Source: Gallaecimonas xiamenensis 3-C-1
GTDB taxonomy: Bacteria; Pseudomonadota; Gammaproteobacteria; Enterobacterales; Gallaecimonadaceae
Length of the DNA: 64,000 nucleotides
Direction: 5' to 3'
NCBI RefSeq assembly: GCF_000299915.1
Contig: NZ_AMRI01000026.1
Location: 1 to 64,000 of the forward strand
The position numbers were made by a program, and so were the translations under genes. The notes beneath the pieces are model-generated. The model searched no databases, was not told the origin of the DNA, and saw only the letters and a list, made by a program, of their open reading frames with translations. Positions 10,560 to 18,683 of the stretch are shown in pieces (position 1 is the stretch's first letter; the number at the start of each line of letters is the position of its first letter).

Positions 10560-10616
10560 CTACTCGGTGGCGTGATGATGATGGTGCAGCACGTTGTTCA
10601 GGAGGAAAGTGTTCAT
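10560..10616 (-). CDS. hisL: his operon leader peptide with five tandem His codons
   Basis: Reading the minus strand from the ATG at 10616 gives an 18-residue peptide, [18 protein letters not shown], ending in TAG. Five consecutive histidine codons (E. coli HisL has seven) lie 78 nt before the attenuator hairpin. Sequence differs from E. coli HisL except for the His run. No strong Shine-Dalgarno is visible upstream. The role is inferred: the translation rate through the His codons reports charged histidyl-tRNA and sets read-through into hisGDCBHAFI. Confidence 0.9.
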   Translation of the reverse strand: MNTFLLNNVLHHHHHATE

Positions 10617-10652
10617 TTGCGTAAATATGCGCTCGTGTAGTTAGTACATTCA

Positions 10653-10680
10653 CCCTAACCGAGGGGGGCGCCATTGACAA
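10653..10680 (-). promoter_or_regulatory. possible sigma-70 promoter of the his operon
   Basis: On the minus strand TTGTCA (10680-10675) is followed after 16 nt by TAGGGT (10658-10653), about 37 nt before the leader ATG. The -35 is good and the -10 is poor, so the assignment is tentative. Confidence 0.35.
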
Positions 10681-10732
10681 GCCCTAAAGGCCATGAAATT
10701 TTGGTCGATAACTGAGCAGAGGTGATAAATGC

Positions 10733-11017
10733 ATGATCAACCTGGATCCTTTTTTACCCTTTCTGCCCAAACCGAATCCGGAGCCCACGCCGCCGGAGCG
10801 TAAGGTCCAGGAAGTACAGAAGACGCAGCCCACGGCCAAAACCGGCGCCCACCCCGACGCCATTGCCGAAACCGAAGACCGGCAACAAAAGCGCCGGGAA
10901 AGGCCGGACCGGCGCAAGAAAAAGCGCAAGGGCCAGACCATGCATTATTACGACCGGCGTGGCCATAACCTGGACCAGGAAGACCAGGGTTCCCCGGACG
11001 TCGATCTTTTTGCCTAA
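10733..11017 (+). CDS. small charged hypothetical protein upstream of yoaA
   Basis: 94 residues from an ATG preceded by AGAGGTGA at good spacing. The N-terminal third is proline-rich (PFLPFLPKPNPEPTPPE), the middle is strongly basic and probably disordered (QQKRRERPDRRKKKRKG), and the C-terminus is a compact acidic tail (MHYYDRRGHNLDQEDQG, ending DVDLFA). I do not recognise a family. No signal peptide or membrane segment is visible. It is divergent from the his operon and 47 nt upstream of the helicase gene, probably co-transcribed with it. The basic-plus-acidic pattern would suit a nucleic-acid or ribosome-associated protein, but that is speculation. Confidence 0.7.
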   Translation: MINLDPFLPFLPKPNPEPTPPERKVQEVQKTQPTAKTGAHPDAIAETEDRQQKRRERPDRRKKKRKGQTMHYYDRRGHNLDQEDQGSPDVDLFA

Positions 11018-11064
11018 GCCCCCCCGTGCTAAGCTCGGCAGCCTGTTTTGCTGGCGGCCGCCCC

Positions 11065-12966
11065 ATGACCCTCGACGAACTTTTTGCCCCCCAAGGCCCC
11101 CTGGCCAAGGCCATTGACGGCTTCAAGCCCCGTGCCCCGCAATTGGCCATGGCCCACCTGGTGGAAGAGGCCATCGCCGGCCACAGCACTGCGGTGGTGG
11201 AAGCGGGCACAGGGACCGGCAAGACCTTTGCCTATCTGGTGCCGGCCCTCAAAGCGGGTAAGAAGGTTGTCATCTCCACCGGTACCAAGGCCTTGCAGGA
11301 GCAGCTTTTTCTTAAGGACTTGCCCCGGGTGCGGGATGCCCTGGGTACGGCCCCGGCATTGTCGCTGCTAAAAGGCCGGGCCAACTACCTGTGCCTGGCC
11401 AGGCTCAAGGCCCGGGAAGCGGACACCAACCTGCTGGACCCGGCCCTGCTGTCGGAATTTACCCAGGTTAGCCGCTGGGCGCCCCGCACCGACAGCGGCG
11501 ATATCGCCGAGCTGCCGCTGCCCGAAGATGCGGCCATTTTCCCTCATGTCACCTCCACTGCCGACAACTGCCTTGGCCGCGAGTGCCCCTATTTCGAGGA
11601 CTGCTACCTGGTCAAGGCCCGTAAAAAGGCCATGGATGCGGACCTGGTGGTGATCAACCACCACCTCTTTTTTGCCGACATGGCCATCCGCGACACCGGC
11701 TTTGGCGAACTGATCCCCAAGGCCGATGCGGTGATCTTCGACGAGGCCCACCAGTTGCCGGACATCGCCTGCCAGTACTTTGGGGAATCGGTGTCCACCC
11801 GGCAAATCCAGGATCTGTGCAAGGACGTGGAAGTGTGCGTACGCACCGAGCTCAAAGATCAGCGCCAGTTGGCCCTGGCCGCCGAGCGCCTGGCCACCAC
11901 CACCATGGACATGCGCCTGGGCCTGGGGGACGAGCCGCAAAAGGGCAACCTGCGCCAGATTGAGCGGGGCCTGGCACCGGCCCTTGGCAAGGTCAACGCC
12001 GATCTGGATTTCGTGGTTGAGGTGCTCAAGGCCAACCTGGGGCGCAGCGAGAGTGCCGACAGCCTCTACGAGCGACTGGCGGTGATCAAGAGCCGCCTGG
12101 CCCGGGTGCTGGACACCGGCAAGCTGGGCTTTAGCTACTGGTATGAAACCACCCGCCGCCATCTGTCTTTGAACCTGACCCCGCTGTCGGTGGCGGACAA
12201 GTTTGCCGCCCTGGTGGAAGCCCAGCCGGCGGCCTGGGTCTTTACCTCCGCCACGTTGGCGGTGGATGAAGGCTTTGACCATTTTTGCAGCCTGCTGGGG
12301 CTGACTCCGGCCAAGACCCTGATCCTCGACAGCCCCTTCGATTATCCCCAGCAAGGGCTGTGGGTGGTGCCGCGCAACATGCCCGAGCCCAATATGCAGC
12401 GCTCCGCCGAGCAGCTGCTGGCGCCGCTGCTGCCCCTTATCCAGAAGGTGGGGGGCCGCACCTTTGTGCTCTTTACCTCCCACCGCATGCTCAACCAGGC
12501 GGCCCGCTGGCTGGAAGACAAGCTGGACTTCCCCCTGTTCGTGCAGGGCACGGCCCCCAAGCGCACCCTCTTGGAGCAGTTTGTGGAAGCGGGCAATGGC
12601 GTGCTGCTGGGCACCGGCAGTTTCTGGGAAGGGGTGGACGTGCGAGGGGAGGCCCTGTCCTGTGTTATCATCGACAAATTGCCTTTTGGGCACCCGGACG
12701 ACCCTTTGCTGCAAGCCCGCAGCGAGGATTGCCGCCTCAAAGGCGAAGACCCTTTTGCCACCCTGCAACTGCCCCAGGCCGTTATCGCCCTTAAACAGGG
12801 TGCCGGCCGGCTGATCCGTGACGGCAGCGATCGCGGGGTGCTGGTAATTTGTGACAACCGCCTGGTCAACCGGCCTTACGGCCAGACCTTCGTCAAGAGT
12901 CTGCCGCCTTTTAAGCGCACCCGCGACCTTGACCAGGCCTTGGCGTTTTTCTCGGAGTCCTCATGA
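11065..12966 (+). CDS. yoaA: DinG-family ATP-dependent helicase YoaA
   Basis: 633 residues from the ATG at 11065 (E. coli YoaA 636); a start at 11026 is in frame but gives an unrelated N-terminus. XPD-like superfamily 2 helicase: Walker A GTGTGKT (48-54), DEAH box at 226-229, and four iron-sulfur cysteines C110, C169, C174 and C180 (the latter in CLGRECPYFEDC). The C-terminal helicase domain includes GTGSFWEGVDVRGE and the motif VI-like QGAGRLIRD. E. coli YoaA binds HolC and helps repair stalled replication forks. Linkage to tsaB, as in E. coli, favours YoaA over DinG. Overlaps tsaB by 4 nt. Confidence 0.93.
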   Translation: MTLDELFAPQGPLAKAIDGFKPRAPQLAMAHLVEEAIAGHSTAVVEAGTGTGKTFAYLVPALKAGKKVVISTGTKALQEQLFLKDLPRVRDALGTAPALSLLKGRANYLCLARLKAREADTNLLDPALLSEFTQVSRWAPRTDSGDIAELPLPEDAAIFPHVTSTADNCLGRECPYFEDCYLVKARKKAMDADLVVINHHLFFADMAIRDTGFGELIPKADAVIFDEAHQLPDIACQYFGESVSTRQIQDLCKDVEVCVRTELKDQRQLALAAERLATTTMDMRLGLGDEPQKGNLRQIERGLAPALGKVNADLDFVVEVLKANLGRSESADSLYERLAVIKSRLARVLDTGKLGFSYWYETTRRHLSLNLTPLSVADKFAALVEAQPAAWVFTSATLAVDEGFDHFCSLLGLTPAKTLILDSPFDYPQQGLWVVPRNMPEPNMQRSAEQLLAPLLPLIQKVGGRTFVLFTSHRMLNQAARWLEDKLDFPLFVQGTAPKRTLLEQFVEAGNGVLLGTGSFWEGVDVRGEALSCVIIDKLPFGHPDDPLLQARSEDCRLKGEDPFATLQLPQAVIALKQGAGRLIRDGSDRGVLVICDNRLVNRPYGQTFVKSLPPFKRTRDLDQALAFFSESS

Positions 12967-13637
12967 CCGTCTTGCTTGCCCTGGATACGGCAACCGAAGC
13001 CTGCAGCGCCGCCCTGATAAAGGGCGAACAGGTGCTGGGGCGTTTTGAAATCTGCCCCCAGCAGCACACCCAAAAGATCCTGCCCATGGTCGACAGCCTG
13101 CTGGCCGAAGCCGGCATCAAGCTCGATGCCGTGGACGCCCTGGTGTTTGGCCGCGGCCCCGGCAGCTTTACCGGGGTACGCATCGGCATCGGCATCACCC
13201 AGGGCCTGGCCTTTTCCGCCGACAAGCCGGTGATAGGCGTCTCCAATCTGGCAGCCATGGCCCAGCAGGCCTTTGAGCAGGAAGGGGCAGAGCGGGTCCT
13301 TGCCGCCATCGACGCCCGCATGGGAGAAGTCTATGTGGGGGCGTTCGAAGCCCAAGACGGTCTGATGCAGTTGGTGGGGGAAGAAGCGGTATTGTCCCCC
13401 GAGGCGGTGACCAGCCCCTGGCCGGCCCTGGCGGTGGGTACCGGCTTTGGTGCCTACCCCGACCTGGCACCGCGCCTGGGGCTGACCCTGGGCCAGGTAA
13501 GCCTGCCCGATGCCCGCTTTATGCTGCCCCTGGCGGCCAAGGCCTACGCCCAAGGGCAATTGGGGGATGCACTTAAGGTTGAGCCGGTCTACCTTCGTGA
13601 TAAAGTGACTTGGAAGAAACTGCCCGGCCGGGAATAA
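12963..13637 (+). CDS. tsaB: tRNA threonylcarbamoyladenosine biosynthesis protein TsaB
   Basis: 224 residues (E. coli YeaZ 231). ASKHA fold with LALDTATEACSAAL at the N-terminus and the family hallmark GRGPGSFTGVRIGIG. TsaB scaffolds TsaD and TsaE for t6A37 modification of ANN-decoding tRNAs; it lacks the metal-binding His pair of TsaD. The ATGA overlap with yoaA suggests coupled translation. Confidence 0.95.
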   Translation: MTVLLALDTATEACSAALIKGEQVLGRFEICPQQHTQKILPMVDSLLAEAGIKLDAVDALVFGRGPGSFTGVRIGIGITQGLAFSADKPVIGVSNLAAMAQQAFEQEGAERVLAAIDARMGEVYVGAFEAQDGLMQLVGEEAVLSPEAVTSPWPALAVGTGFGAYPDLAPRLGLTLGQVSLPDARFMLPLAAKAYAQGQLGDALKVEPVYLRDKVTWKKLPGRE

Positions 13638-13640
13638 GCC

Positions 13641-13913
13641 ATGCGTATTGCCTCAACGCCCTACCAGCCCAGCTCGTCACCGCCCGCTACCTTACCGGCG
13701 GCCAAGGCCCCTGCGGCCTCTGCCCAGGCTCAAGGGGGTGATGGTCTTATCCGCTTTAGCAGCCAGGGGCTGGCGGTGGCGGACGAGCTAAGGGTGCATT
13801 ATGACGCGCCCAGCAAGCGCCATCGCCGGGCCATAGACGAATACCAGTCCCTGGACCGTATGGCCCTCAAGGCCCAGGCCTCCGAACTCCTGGGTGTGGA
13901 TCTCTACGTGTGA
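13641..13913 (+). CDS. small hypothetical protein
   Basis: 90 residues, starting 3 nt after tsaB. The first 35 residues are rich in Pro, Ala and Ser and look disordered; the C-terminal half (LIRFSSQGLAVADELR to the end, LGVDLYV) is predicted helical and charged, with YQSLDRMALKAQASELLGVD as its final part. No signal peptide or membrane span. I do not recognise a characterised family. Its stop overlaps the next gene's GTG start (GTGA), so it belongs to the same operon. Confidence 0.75.
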   Translation: MRIASTPYQPSSSPPATLPAAKAPAASAQAQGGDGLIRFSSQGLAVADELRVHYDAPSKRHRRAIDEYQSLDRMALKAQASELLGVDLYV

Positions 13914-14548
13914 TCCGGCTGCTGCTGGCCCTGACGGCAGCAGCGTTGCTGCAATTTATCCCCTTCCTCAATTTACCTCTGTTGTGGTTCAGCGCCTTTT
14001 TCCATGAGCTGGGCCATGCCCTGGCCACCCTGGCCAGCGGCGGCCAGGTGCAGGCCTTATTCCTCTATGCCGACGGCGCCGGCCAATGCCTGAGCCGAGG
14101 TGGCTGGCCGGTCCTGATTGGCCTTAGCGGCTATCCGGCGGCCAGCCTGGCCGGCTTGTTGCTGTGGCAAGGGGTACAGCGCCGCCAACGGCTGCCCTGG
14201 TTGTGGCGGGGCCTGGCTTTGTTGGTGCTGGGGGTGGCGCTGCTGTGGGTGCGGGACCTGTTGACCCTTGCCTTGCTGGCGGCCCTGGTACTGGGCCTTT
14301 GGGGCCTCAGTCGCCTTGGCAACCGGGGCCAATGGCTCTGGGCGCTGTTTTCGGCGAGCCTGCTGGTCAATGCCTTGCTATCGCCCCTGAACCTATTTTT
14401 AACCGCCGGTGGAGATGCGGCCCTTCTCTACCAATTAACCGCAATACCTGCCACTATCTTTGTGATTTTTTGGGTTTTCGTCGGTCTATCTACTGTAGGG
14501 TGGATAGTGCATCAAGGAGGTAAACCATGTGGCGAAAAGTCAGTTTAG
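13910..14548 (+). CDS. M50-like membrane protein with HELGH motif
   Basis: 212 residues from a GTG start overlapping the previous stop. Very hydrophobic with about five or six membrane segments. An early segment carries FHELGHALATLASGG (H32, E33, H36), the HExxH arrangement of M50-type intramembrane zinc metalloproteases, and the following glycine-rich stretch GQVQALFLYADGAGQC fits the M50B-like pattern. A second motif (LDG-type aspartate) is not obvious, so proteolytic activity is uncertain. Context (tsaB operon, before an Slp-family lipoprotein) does not reveal a substrate. Overlaps the next gene by 22 nt. Confidence 0.75.
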   Translation: MIRLLLALTAAALLQFIPFLNLPLLWFSAFFHELGHALATLASGGQVQALFLYADGAGQCLSRGGWPVLIGLSGYPAASLAGLLLWQGVQRRQRLPWLWRGLALLVLGVALLWVRDLLTLALLAALVLGLWGLSRLGNRGQWLWALFSASLLVNALLSPLNLFLTAGGDAALLYQLTAIPATIFVIFWVFVGLSTVGWIVHQGGKPCGEKSV

Positions 14549-15150
14549 CCCTGGTCATTGTGCTGGGCGGTTGTGCCAGCATGCCTGATGAACTGGCTGT
14601 GCCTGAGGGCACCCAGTTGGCGGCATACAACCTGGCCAGAGAAGGGCAGGAAGTGGGCAAAACAGCCCGCTGGGGAGGCCTGGTCACAGAGGTGACCAAC
14701 CTTAAGGACAAAACCCGGGTCGAGGTGGTGTTCACGGCCCTGACAAACAGCGGTAAACCCAGCCTCGAAAACCCCAGTCCAGGCCGTTTTTACGCCTACC
14801 TGGACGGTTTTGTTGATCCCGTCTCCATACCCCAGGGCTACCGCATTGCCCTGGTGGGCAAGGTACAGCCCAGCGAGAAAGGGCAGGTGGGGGAATACCA
14901 ATACAACTACCCGGTGATGGCGGTGCAGAACTTCAAGCTCTGGGCACCCCAGCAGGACACCGACCGTTACTACGCCGACCCCTGGTGGCCCTACTGGCGC
15001 TACCCCTACGGCTATTGGGGCGACCCCTTCTTCTACAACAGCTACTACTACCCCCGCTACCGGGTTCGTAGTACCGGCCCCAAGGTGCCCAAACCTGATT
15101 ACCAGGGGCCAGTGCGAGCTCCAGAGACCCAAAAGAGGAAACAGAACTGA
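14527..15150 (+). CDS. Slp/YeaY-family outer-membrane lipoprotein
   Basis: 207 residues. The N-terminus MWRKVSLALVIVLGGCAS has a lipobox (LGGC) and is preceded by AAGGAGG. The body (about 20-145) matches the Slp fold, including TRVEVVF, GRFYAYLDGFVDP and GYRIALVGKV. The C-terminus is an unusual Tyr/Trp/Pro-rich tail (about 150-180) before a basic end. In E. coli the Slp-family gene yeaY sits between tsaB and fadD, the same neighbourhood as here. E. coli Slp is a starvation lipoprotein; the function of this paralogue is unknown. Confidence 0.85.
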   Translation: MWRKVSLALVIVLGGCASMPDELAVPEGTQLAAYNLAREGQEVGKTARWGGLVTEVTNLKDKTRVEVVFTALTNSGKPSLENPSPGRFYAYLDGFVDPVSIPQGYRIALVGKVQPSEKGQVGEYQYNYPVMAVQNFKLWAPQQDTDRYYADPWWPYWRYPYGYWGDPFFYNSYYYPRYRVRSTGPKVPKPDYQGPVRAPETQKRKQN

Positions 15151-15959
15151 TGAGTCCAAAAGCATGGATGCTCGGTGCCATACTGGCCCTGAGCGGGCCA
15201 GTCTTGGCCGATCCCCTGACTGATGCCGTCAACAGTGACAGCCGCCCGGCGGAGCAGAAGGCCAGGGACAGCTATCGCCATCCCCAGCAGACCCTGCACT
15301 TTTTTGGCATCAGCCCGAGCATGACGGTGGTGGAACTCTGGCCCGGTGCCAGTGGCTGGTACAGCGCCATACTGGCACCCTACCTCAAGGATAAGGGCCA
15401 CTTTATTGCCGCCAACTTCTCCACCCAGCCGGGCCCTGGGGGCGAGGAGAGCTACTATGTCCGCGCCGGTAAGGCCTTCCAGGCCCTGGCAGCGCAGAAC
15501 CAGACCAGTTGGGGCCAGGTATCGATGGCGGTGCTGTCTCCCCCTGAGCAGCTGCAACTGGCACCGGCCGGCTCAGTTGATGCGGTACTGACGTTCAGGA
15601 ACCTGCACAACTGGCACAAGGCCGGCCAGCTGGACCAGGTGTTTGGGGCCGCCTTCAGCGCCCTTAAACCGGGTGGCATTTTTGGGGTGGTGGAACACAG
15701 GGCCAAGGCTGGCACCAGCGAAGCGGACATGGCCAGCTCCGGTTACATGGACCAGGCCTACGTGGTGGCCAAAGCCGAGGCGGCCGGCTTTAAACTGGCG
15801 GCCAGCAGCGAAGTGAACGCCAACATTAGAGACACCAAGGACCATCCCCGTGGGGTCTGGACCTTGCCCCCAACCCTGGCCCTTAAAGAACAGGACAAGG
15901 CCAAATACCAGGCCATAGGGGAAAGCGACCGCATGACCCTCAAGTTCGTCAAACCCTGA
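15150..15959 (+). CDS. exported methyltransferase-like protein
   Basis: 269 residues starting with a signal peptide (cleavage probably after PVLAD). The core resembles a class I SAM-dependent methyltransferase: VVELWPGASGWYSAILAPYL in place of motif I, DAVLTFRNLHNW for the motif II/III region, and ALKPGGIFGVVEHRA. A periplasmic methyltransferase-like protein is odd because SAM is cytoplasmic; such proteins (COG4798-like) are known but uncharacterised. TGATG overlaps link it to both the lipoprotein and the following hydrolase, so the three are probably translated together. Confidence 0.8.
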   Translation: MSPKAWMLGAILALSGPVLADPLTDAVNSDSRPAEQKARDSYRHPQQTLHFFGISPSMTVVELWPGASGWYSAILAPYLKDKGHFIAANFSTQPGPGGEESYYVRAGKAFQALAAQNQTSWGQVSMAVLSPPEQLQLAPAGSVDAVLTFRNLHNWHKAGQLDQVFGAAFSALKPGGIFGVVEHRAKAGTSEADMASSGYMDQAYVVAKAEAAGFKLAASSEVNANIRDTKDHPRGVWTLPPTLALKEQDKAKYQAIGESDRMTLKFVKP

Positions 15960-16789
15960 TGCGCGAACGCCGTTTTGTGCTGCCGGGCCTGTCCCTGGCA
16001 GCCCTTTGCCAGGGACAGGGCCAGCCGGTGTTAGCCCTTCATGGCTGGATGGACAACGCTGGCAGTTTCGAACCCCTGGCCCGCCATTGGCAACGCGGCG
16101 AGCTGATTGCCTTGGAACTCCCTGGCCATGGCCACTCGGATCACCGCCAGGGGGCCTACTACTTCGTCGACTACCTCTATGAGATCTACCAGGTGGTGGA
16201 GCAGCTGGGGGGCCAGGTACACCTGCTTGGCCATTCCATGGGCGCCATGCTCAGTACCGCTTTTGCCGGGCTCTTTCCCGACAAGGTATTGAGCTTGCAG
16301 TTGATAGACGGCCTGGTGCCCCTGAGTGACGACCCGGCCAAGGCCGCCCAGACCCTGCGCGGCGCCATTCTTTCCCGCCTCAAGCAAAGTGACAGACCAA
16401 GCCGGGTTTACGACAGCCTCGAAGCCATGGCCAGGGTGCGGGCTGACAACGGCGATTTCAGTTGGCAGCAGGGGCTGCCGCTTGTGAGCAGGGCAGCCAT
16501 AGCGCGCCCAGATGGCTTTCATTGGCGCACCGACCCCAAACTGCGTACCACCTCGCCCCTGCGCCTGACCGCCCCTCAGGTGGACAGTATCCTGGCGGGA
16601 CTCAGCTGTCCGGTGCGGGCTTACCTGGGGCGCAGCGGCATGTACGCAGCCGACGCCCAGCGGCGCCAGCGGGAACTGGCCATGCTGGGGATAGCCGAAC
16701 CCCACTGGCTGGACGGGGGGCACCACTGCCATTTGCAATCGAGCGAGGCGCTGGCCTCCCTGGTTGAAGAAATGTTAACGTTGACGTGA
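15959..16789 (+). CDS. alpha/beta hydrolase
   Basis: 276 residues, no signal peptide. HGWMDNAGSF is the oxyanion-hole region, GHSMGA the nucleophile elbow (Ser near 97), and GGHHCHL near the C-terminus supplies the catalytic His. Looks like a carboxylesterase or lipase-type enzyme of the MhpC/YbfF group; substrate unknown. The start codon overlaps the previous stop (TGATG). It is the last gene before the fadD promoter region. Confidence 0.85.
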   Translation: MRERRFVLPGLSLAALCQGQGQPVLALHGWMDNAGSFEPLARHWQRGELIALELPGHGHSDHRQGAYYFVDYLYEIYQVVEQLGGQVHLLGHSMGAMLSTAFAGLFPDKVLSLQLIDGLVPLSDDPAKAAQTLRGAILSRLKQSDRPSRVYDSLEAMARVRADNGDFSWQQGLPLVSRAAIARPDGFHWRTDPKLRTTSPLRLTAPQVDSILAGLSCPVRAYLGRSGMYAADAQRRQRELAMLGIAEPHWLDGGHHCHLQSSEALASLVEEMLTLT

Positions 16790-16944
16790 ACTGAGCAAGA
16801 TCGCGTTATCTAACTTGAGGAAAACCCCCGCTCTGTGGGATGATCCGAAAAATTCGAGTAAAAACTCAGTCGGCCTGGAACCAGGGTCGAAAAGATAACA
16901 ACAAATAGCGAATTACCGGGATGGCAACCGGAAGGAGATTCTTC

Positions 16945-18627
16945 GTGGAAAAAATTTGGCTTAAAAGCTACCCGGCCGACGTGCCCGCCACTATCGATCC
17001 TGATCACTATCCCTCTTTGCTTGAAGTCCTCGAACAGTCCTGCGAAAAATTCGGTAGCCAGAGCGCCTTTGTCAATATGGGCCAGGAACTGAGCTATCAG
17101 GAGCTGGAGCAGAAGTCTCGCGATTTCGCCGCTTACCTGCAGAACGAACTGAAGCTGGAGCAAGGCGCCCGGGTGGCATTGATGATGCCCAACCTGCTGC
17201 AATACCCCGTAGCGCTGTTCGGCGTGCTTAGGGCCGGCATGGTGGTGGTCAACGTCAACCCCCTCTACACCCCCCGCGAGTTGGAGCACCAACTCAACGA
17301 CGCCGGTGCCGAGGCCATTGTTATCGTTTCCAACTTCGCCAGCACTTTGGAAAAAGTGGTGGCTCATACCCCGGTCAAGCACGTCATCCTTACCAAACTG
17401 GGTGACATGCTCAGCCAGCCCAAGCGGACCCTGGTCAACCTGGTGGTCAAGTACATCAAGAAGATGGTACCCAAGTACGACTTGCCTCATGCCATCAGCT
17501 TCAACAAGGCTTTGGCGCGCGGTGCCCAGCTGAGCTATAGCCGTCCCGAAGTGGAAGGTAACGACCTGGCCTTCTTGCAGTACACCGGCGGCACCACTGG
17601 CGTGTCCAAAGGCGCCATGCTCAGCCACCGCAACATGATTGCCAACCTGGAGCAGGCCACCGCCATCGTCGGCCCCCTGCTGACCCCGGGTAAAGAGCTG
17701 ATCATCACGGCCCTGCCGCTCTACCATATCTTCGCCCTGACCGCGAACTGCCTGCTGTTCATGAAGTACGGCGGCCGCAACCTGCTGATCACCAACCCCC
17801 GCGACATTCCCGGCTTCATCAAGGAAATGGGTAAATATCCCTTCACGGCCATTACCGCCGTGAACACCCTGTTCAACGCCCTGATGAACAACGACGGTTT
17901 CGCCAAGCTGGACTTCAGCAAGCTCAAGTTGGCCCTGGGGGGCGGTATGGCCCTGCAGCGTCCCGTTGCCGAGCGCTGGCAGAAGATCACCGGCCACGCC
18001 ATGCTCGAAGGCTATGGCCTGACCGAGTGTGCGCCCCTGGTCACCGTCTGCCCTTACAACACCCCAGGCTATAGCGGTTCTATCGGCCTGCCGGCCCCCA
18101 GCACCGACATCAAGCTGGTGGACCCGGAAACCGGCGTCGAGATCACCGAAGTGGGTCAGCCAGGCGAAATGTGCGTTCAGGGTCCCCAGGTGATGTCCGG
18201 TTACTGGAACCGCCCGGAAGCCACAGCCGACAGCCTCAAGGATGGCTGGTTCGCCACCGGCGATATTGCTACCATGGACGAGCAGGGTTTCTTCCGCATC
18301 GTCGACCGCAAGAAGGACATGATCCTGGTGTCCGGCTTCAACGTCTTCCCCAATGAAATCGAGGAAGTGGTGGCCATGCACCCGAAAGTGGTGGAAGTGG
18401 CCGCCGTTGGGGTACCGGACGAGCACTCAGGTGAAGTGGTCAAGATCTTCGTGGTGCCCAAGGACAACAGCGTCACCAAAGACGAACTGGTCCAGCATTG
18501 CCGCAAACACCTGACCGGGTACAAGATCCCCAAACAGGTGGAATTCCGCGACGAGCTGCCCAAGACCAACGTCGGCAAGATCCTGCGCCGGGCCTTGCGG
18601 GACGAAGCGCCCAAGAAGGCCAGCTAA
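16945..18627 (+). CDS. fadD: long-chain fatty acid-CoA ligase
   Basis: 560 residues (E. coli 561) from a GTG start at 16945; AAGGAG 7 nt upstream and the resulting N-terminus [14 protein letters not shown] match E. coli FadD, which also uses a non-ATG start. An upstream in-frame ATG (16921) contains the SD and is unlikely. Adenylate-forming enzyme: P-loop [11 protein letters not shown] at about 213, YGLTECAP, and the FACS signature from DGWFATGD at about 433 through [18 protein letters not shown]. It activates imported fatty acids at the inner membrane for beta-oxidation. A FadR homologue is encoded at 25783. Confidence 0.96.
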   Translation: MEKIWLKSYPADVPATIDPDHYPSLLEVLEQSCEKFGSQSAFVNMGQELSYQELEQKSRDFAAYLQNELKLEQGARVALMMPNLLQYPVALFGVLRAGMVVVNVNPLYTPRELEHQLNDAGAEAIVIVSNFASTLEKVVAHTPVKHVILTKLGDMLSQPKRTLVNLVVKYIKKMVPKYDLPHAISFNKALARGAQLSYSRPEVEGNDLAFLQYTGGTTGVSKGAMLSHRNMIANLEQATAIVGPLLTPGKELIITALPLYHIFALTANCLLFMKYGGRNLLITNPRDIPGFIKEMGKYPFTAITAVNTLFNALMNNDGFAKLDFSKLKLALGGGMALQRPVAERWQKITGHAMLEGYGLTECAPLVTVCPYNTPGYSGSIGLPAPSTDIKLVDPETGVEITEVGQPGEMCVQGPQVMSGYWNRPEATADSLKDGWFATGDIATMDEQGFFRIVDRKKDMILVSGFNVFPNEIEEVVAMHPKVVEVAAVGVPDEHSGEVVKIFVVPKDNSVTKDELVQHCRKHLTGYKIPKQVEFRDELPKTNVGKILRRALRDEAPKKAS

Positions 18628-18640
18628 ACCGTTTGAAGAG

Positions 18641-18670
18641 AAAACGCCGGCAGCAATGCCGGCGTTTTGT
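18641..18670 (+). terminator. intrinsic terminator after fadD
   Basis: AAAACGCCGGC-agcaat-GCCGGCGTTTT, an 11-nt perfect stem ending in a T-run, placed between fadD and rnd. The rnd Shine-Dalgarno follows 2 nt later. Confidence 0.85.
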
Positions 18671-18683
18671 TAAGGAGTGTCCA

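Noticed and set aside
16863-16880. Possible FadR operator upstream of fadD (AACTCAGTCGGCCTGGAA)
   Set aside because: Only about half of the core TGGTC-N-GACCA positions match, so it is not supportable without a matrix search.
16810-18426. 538-codon open frame on the minus strand
   Set aside because: Antisense to fadD, no recognisable motifs.
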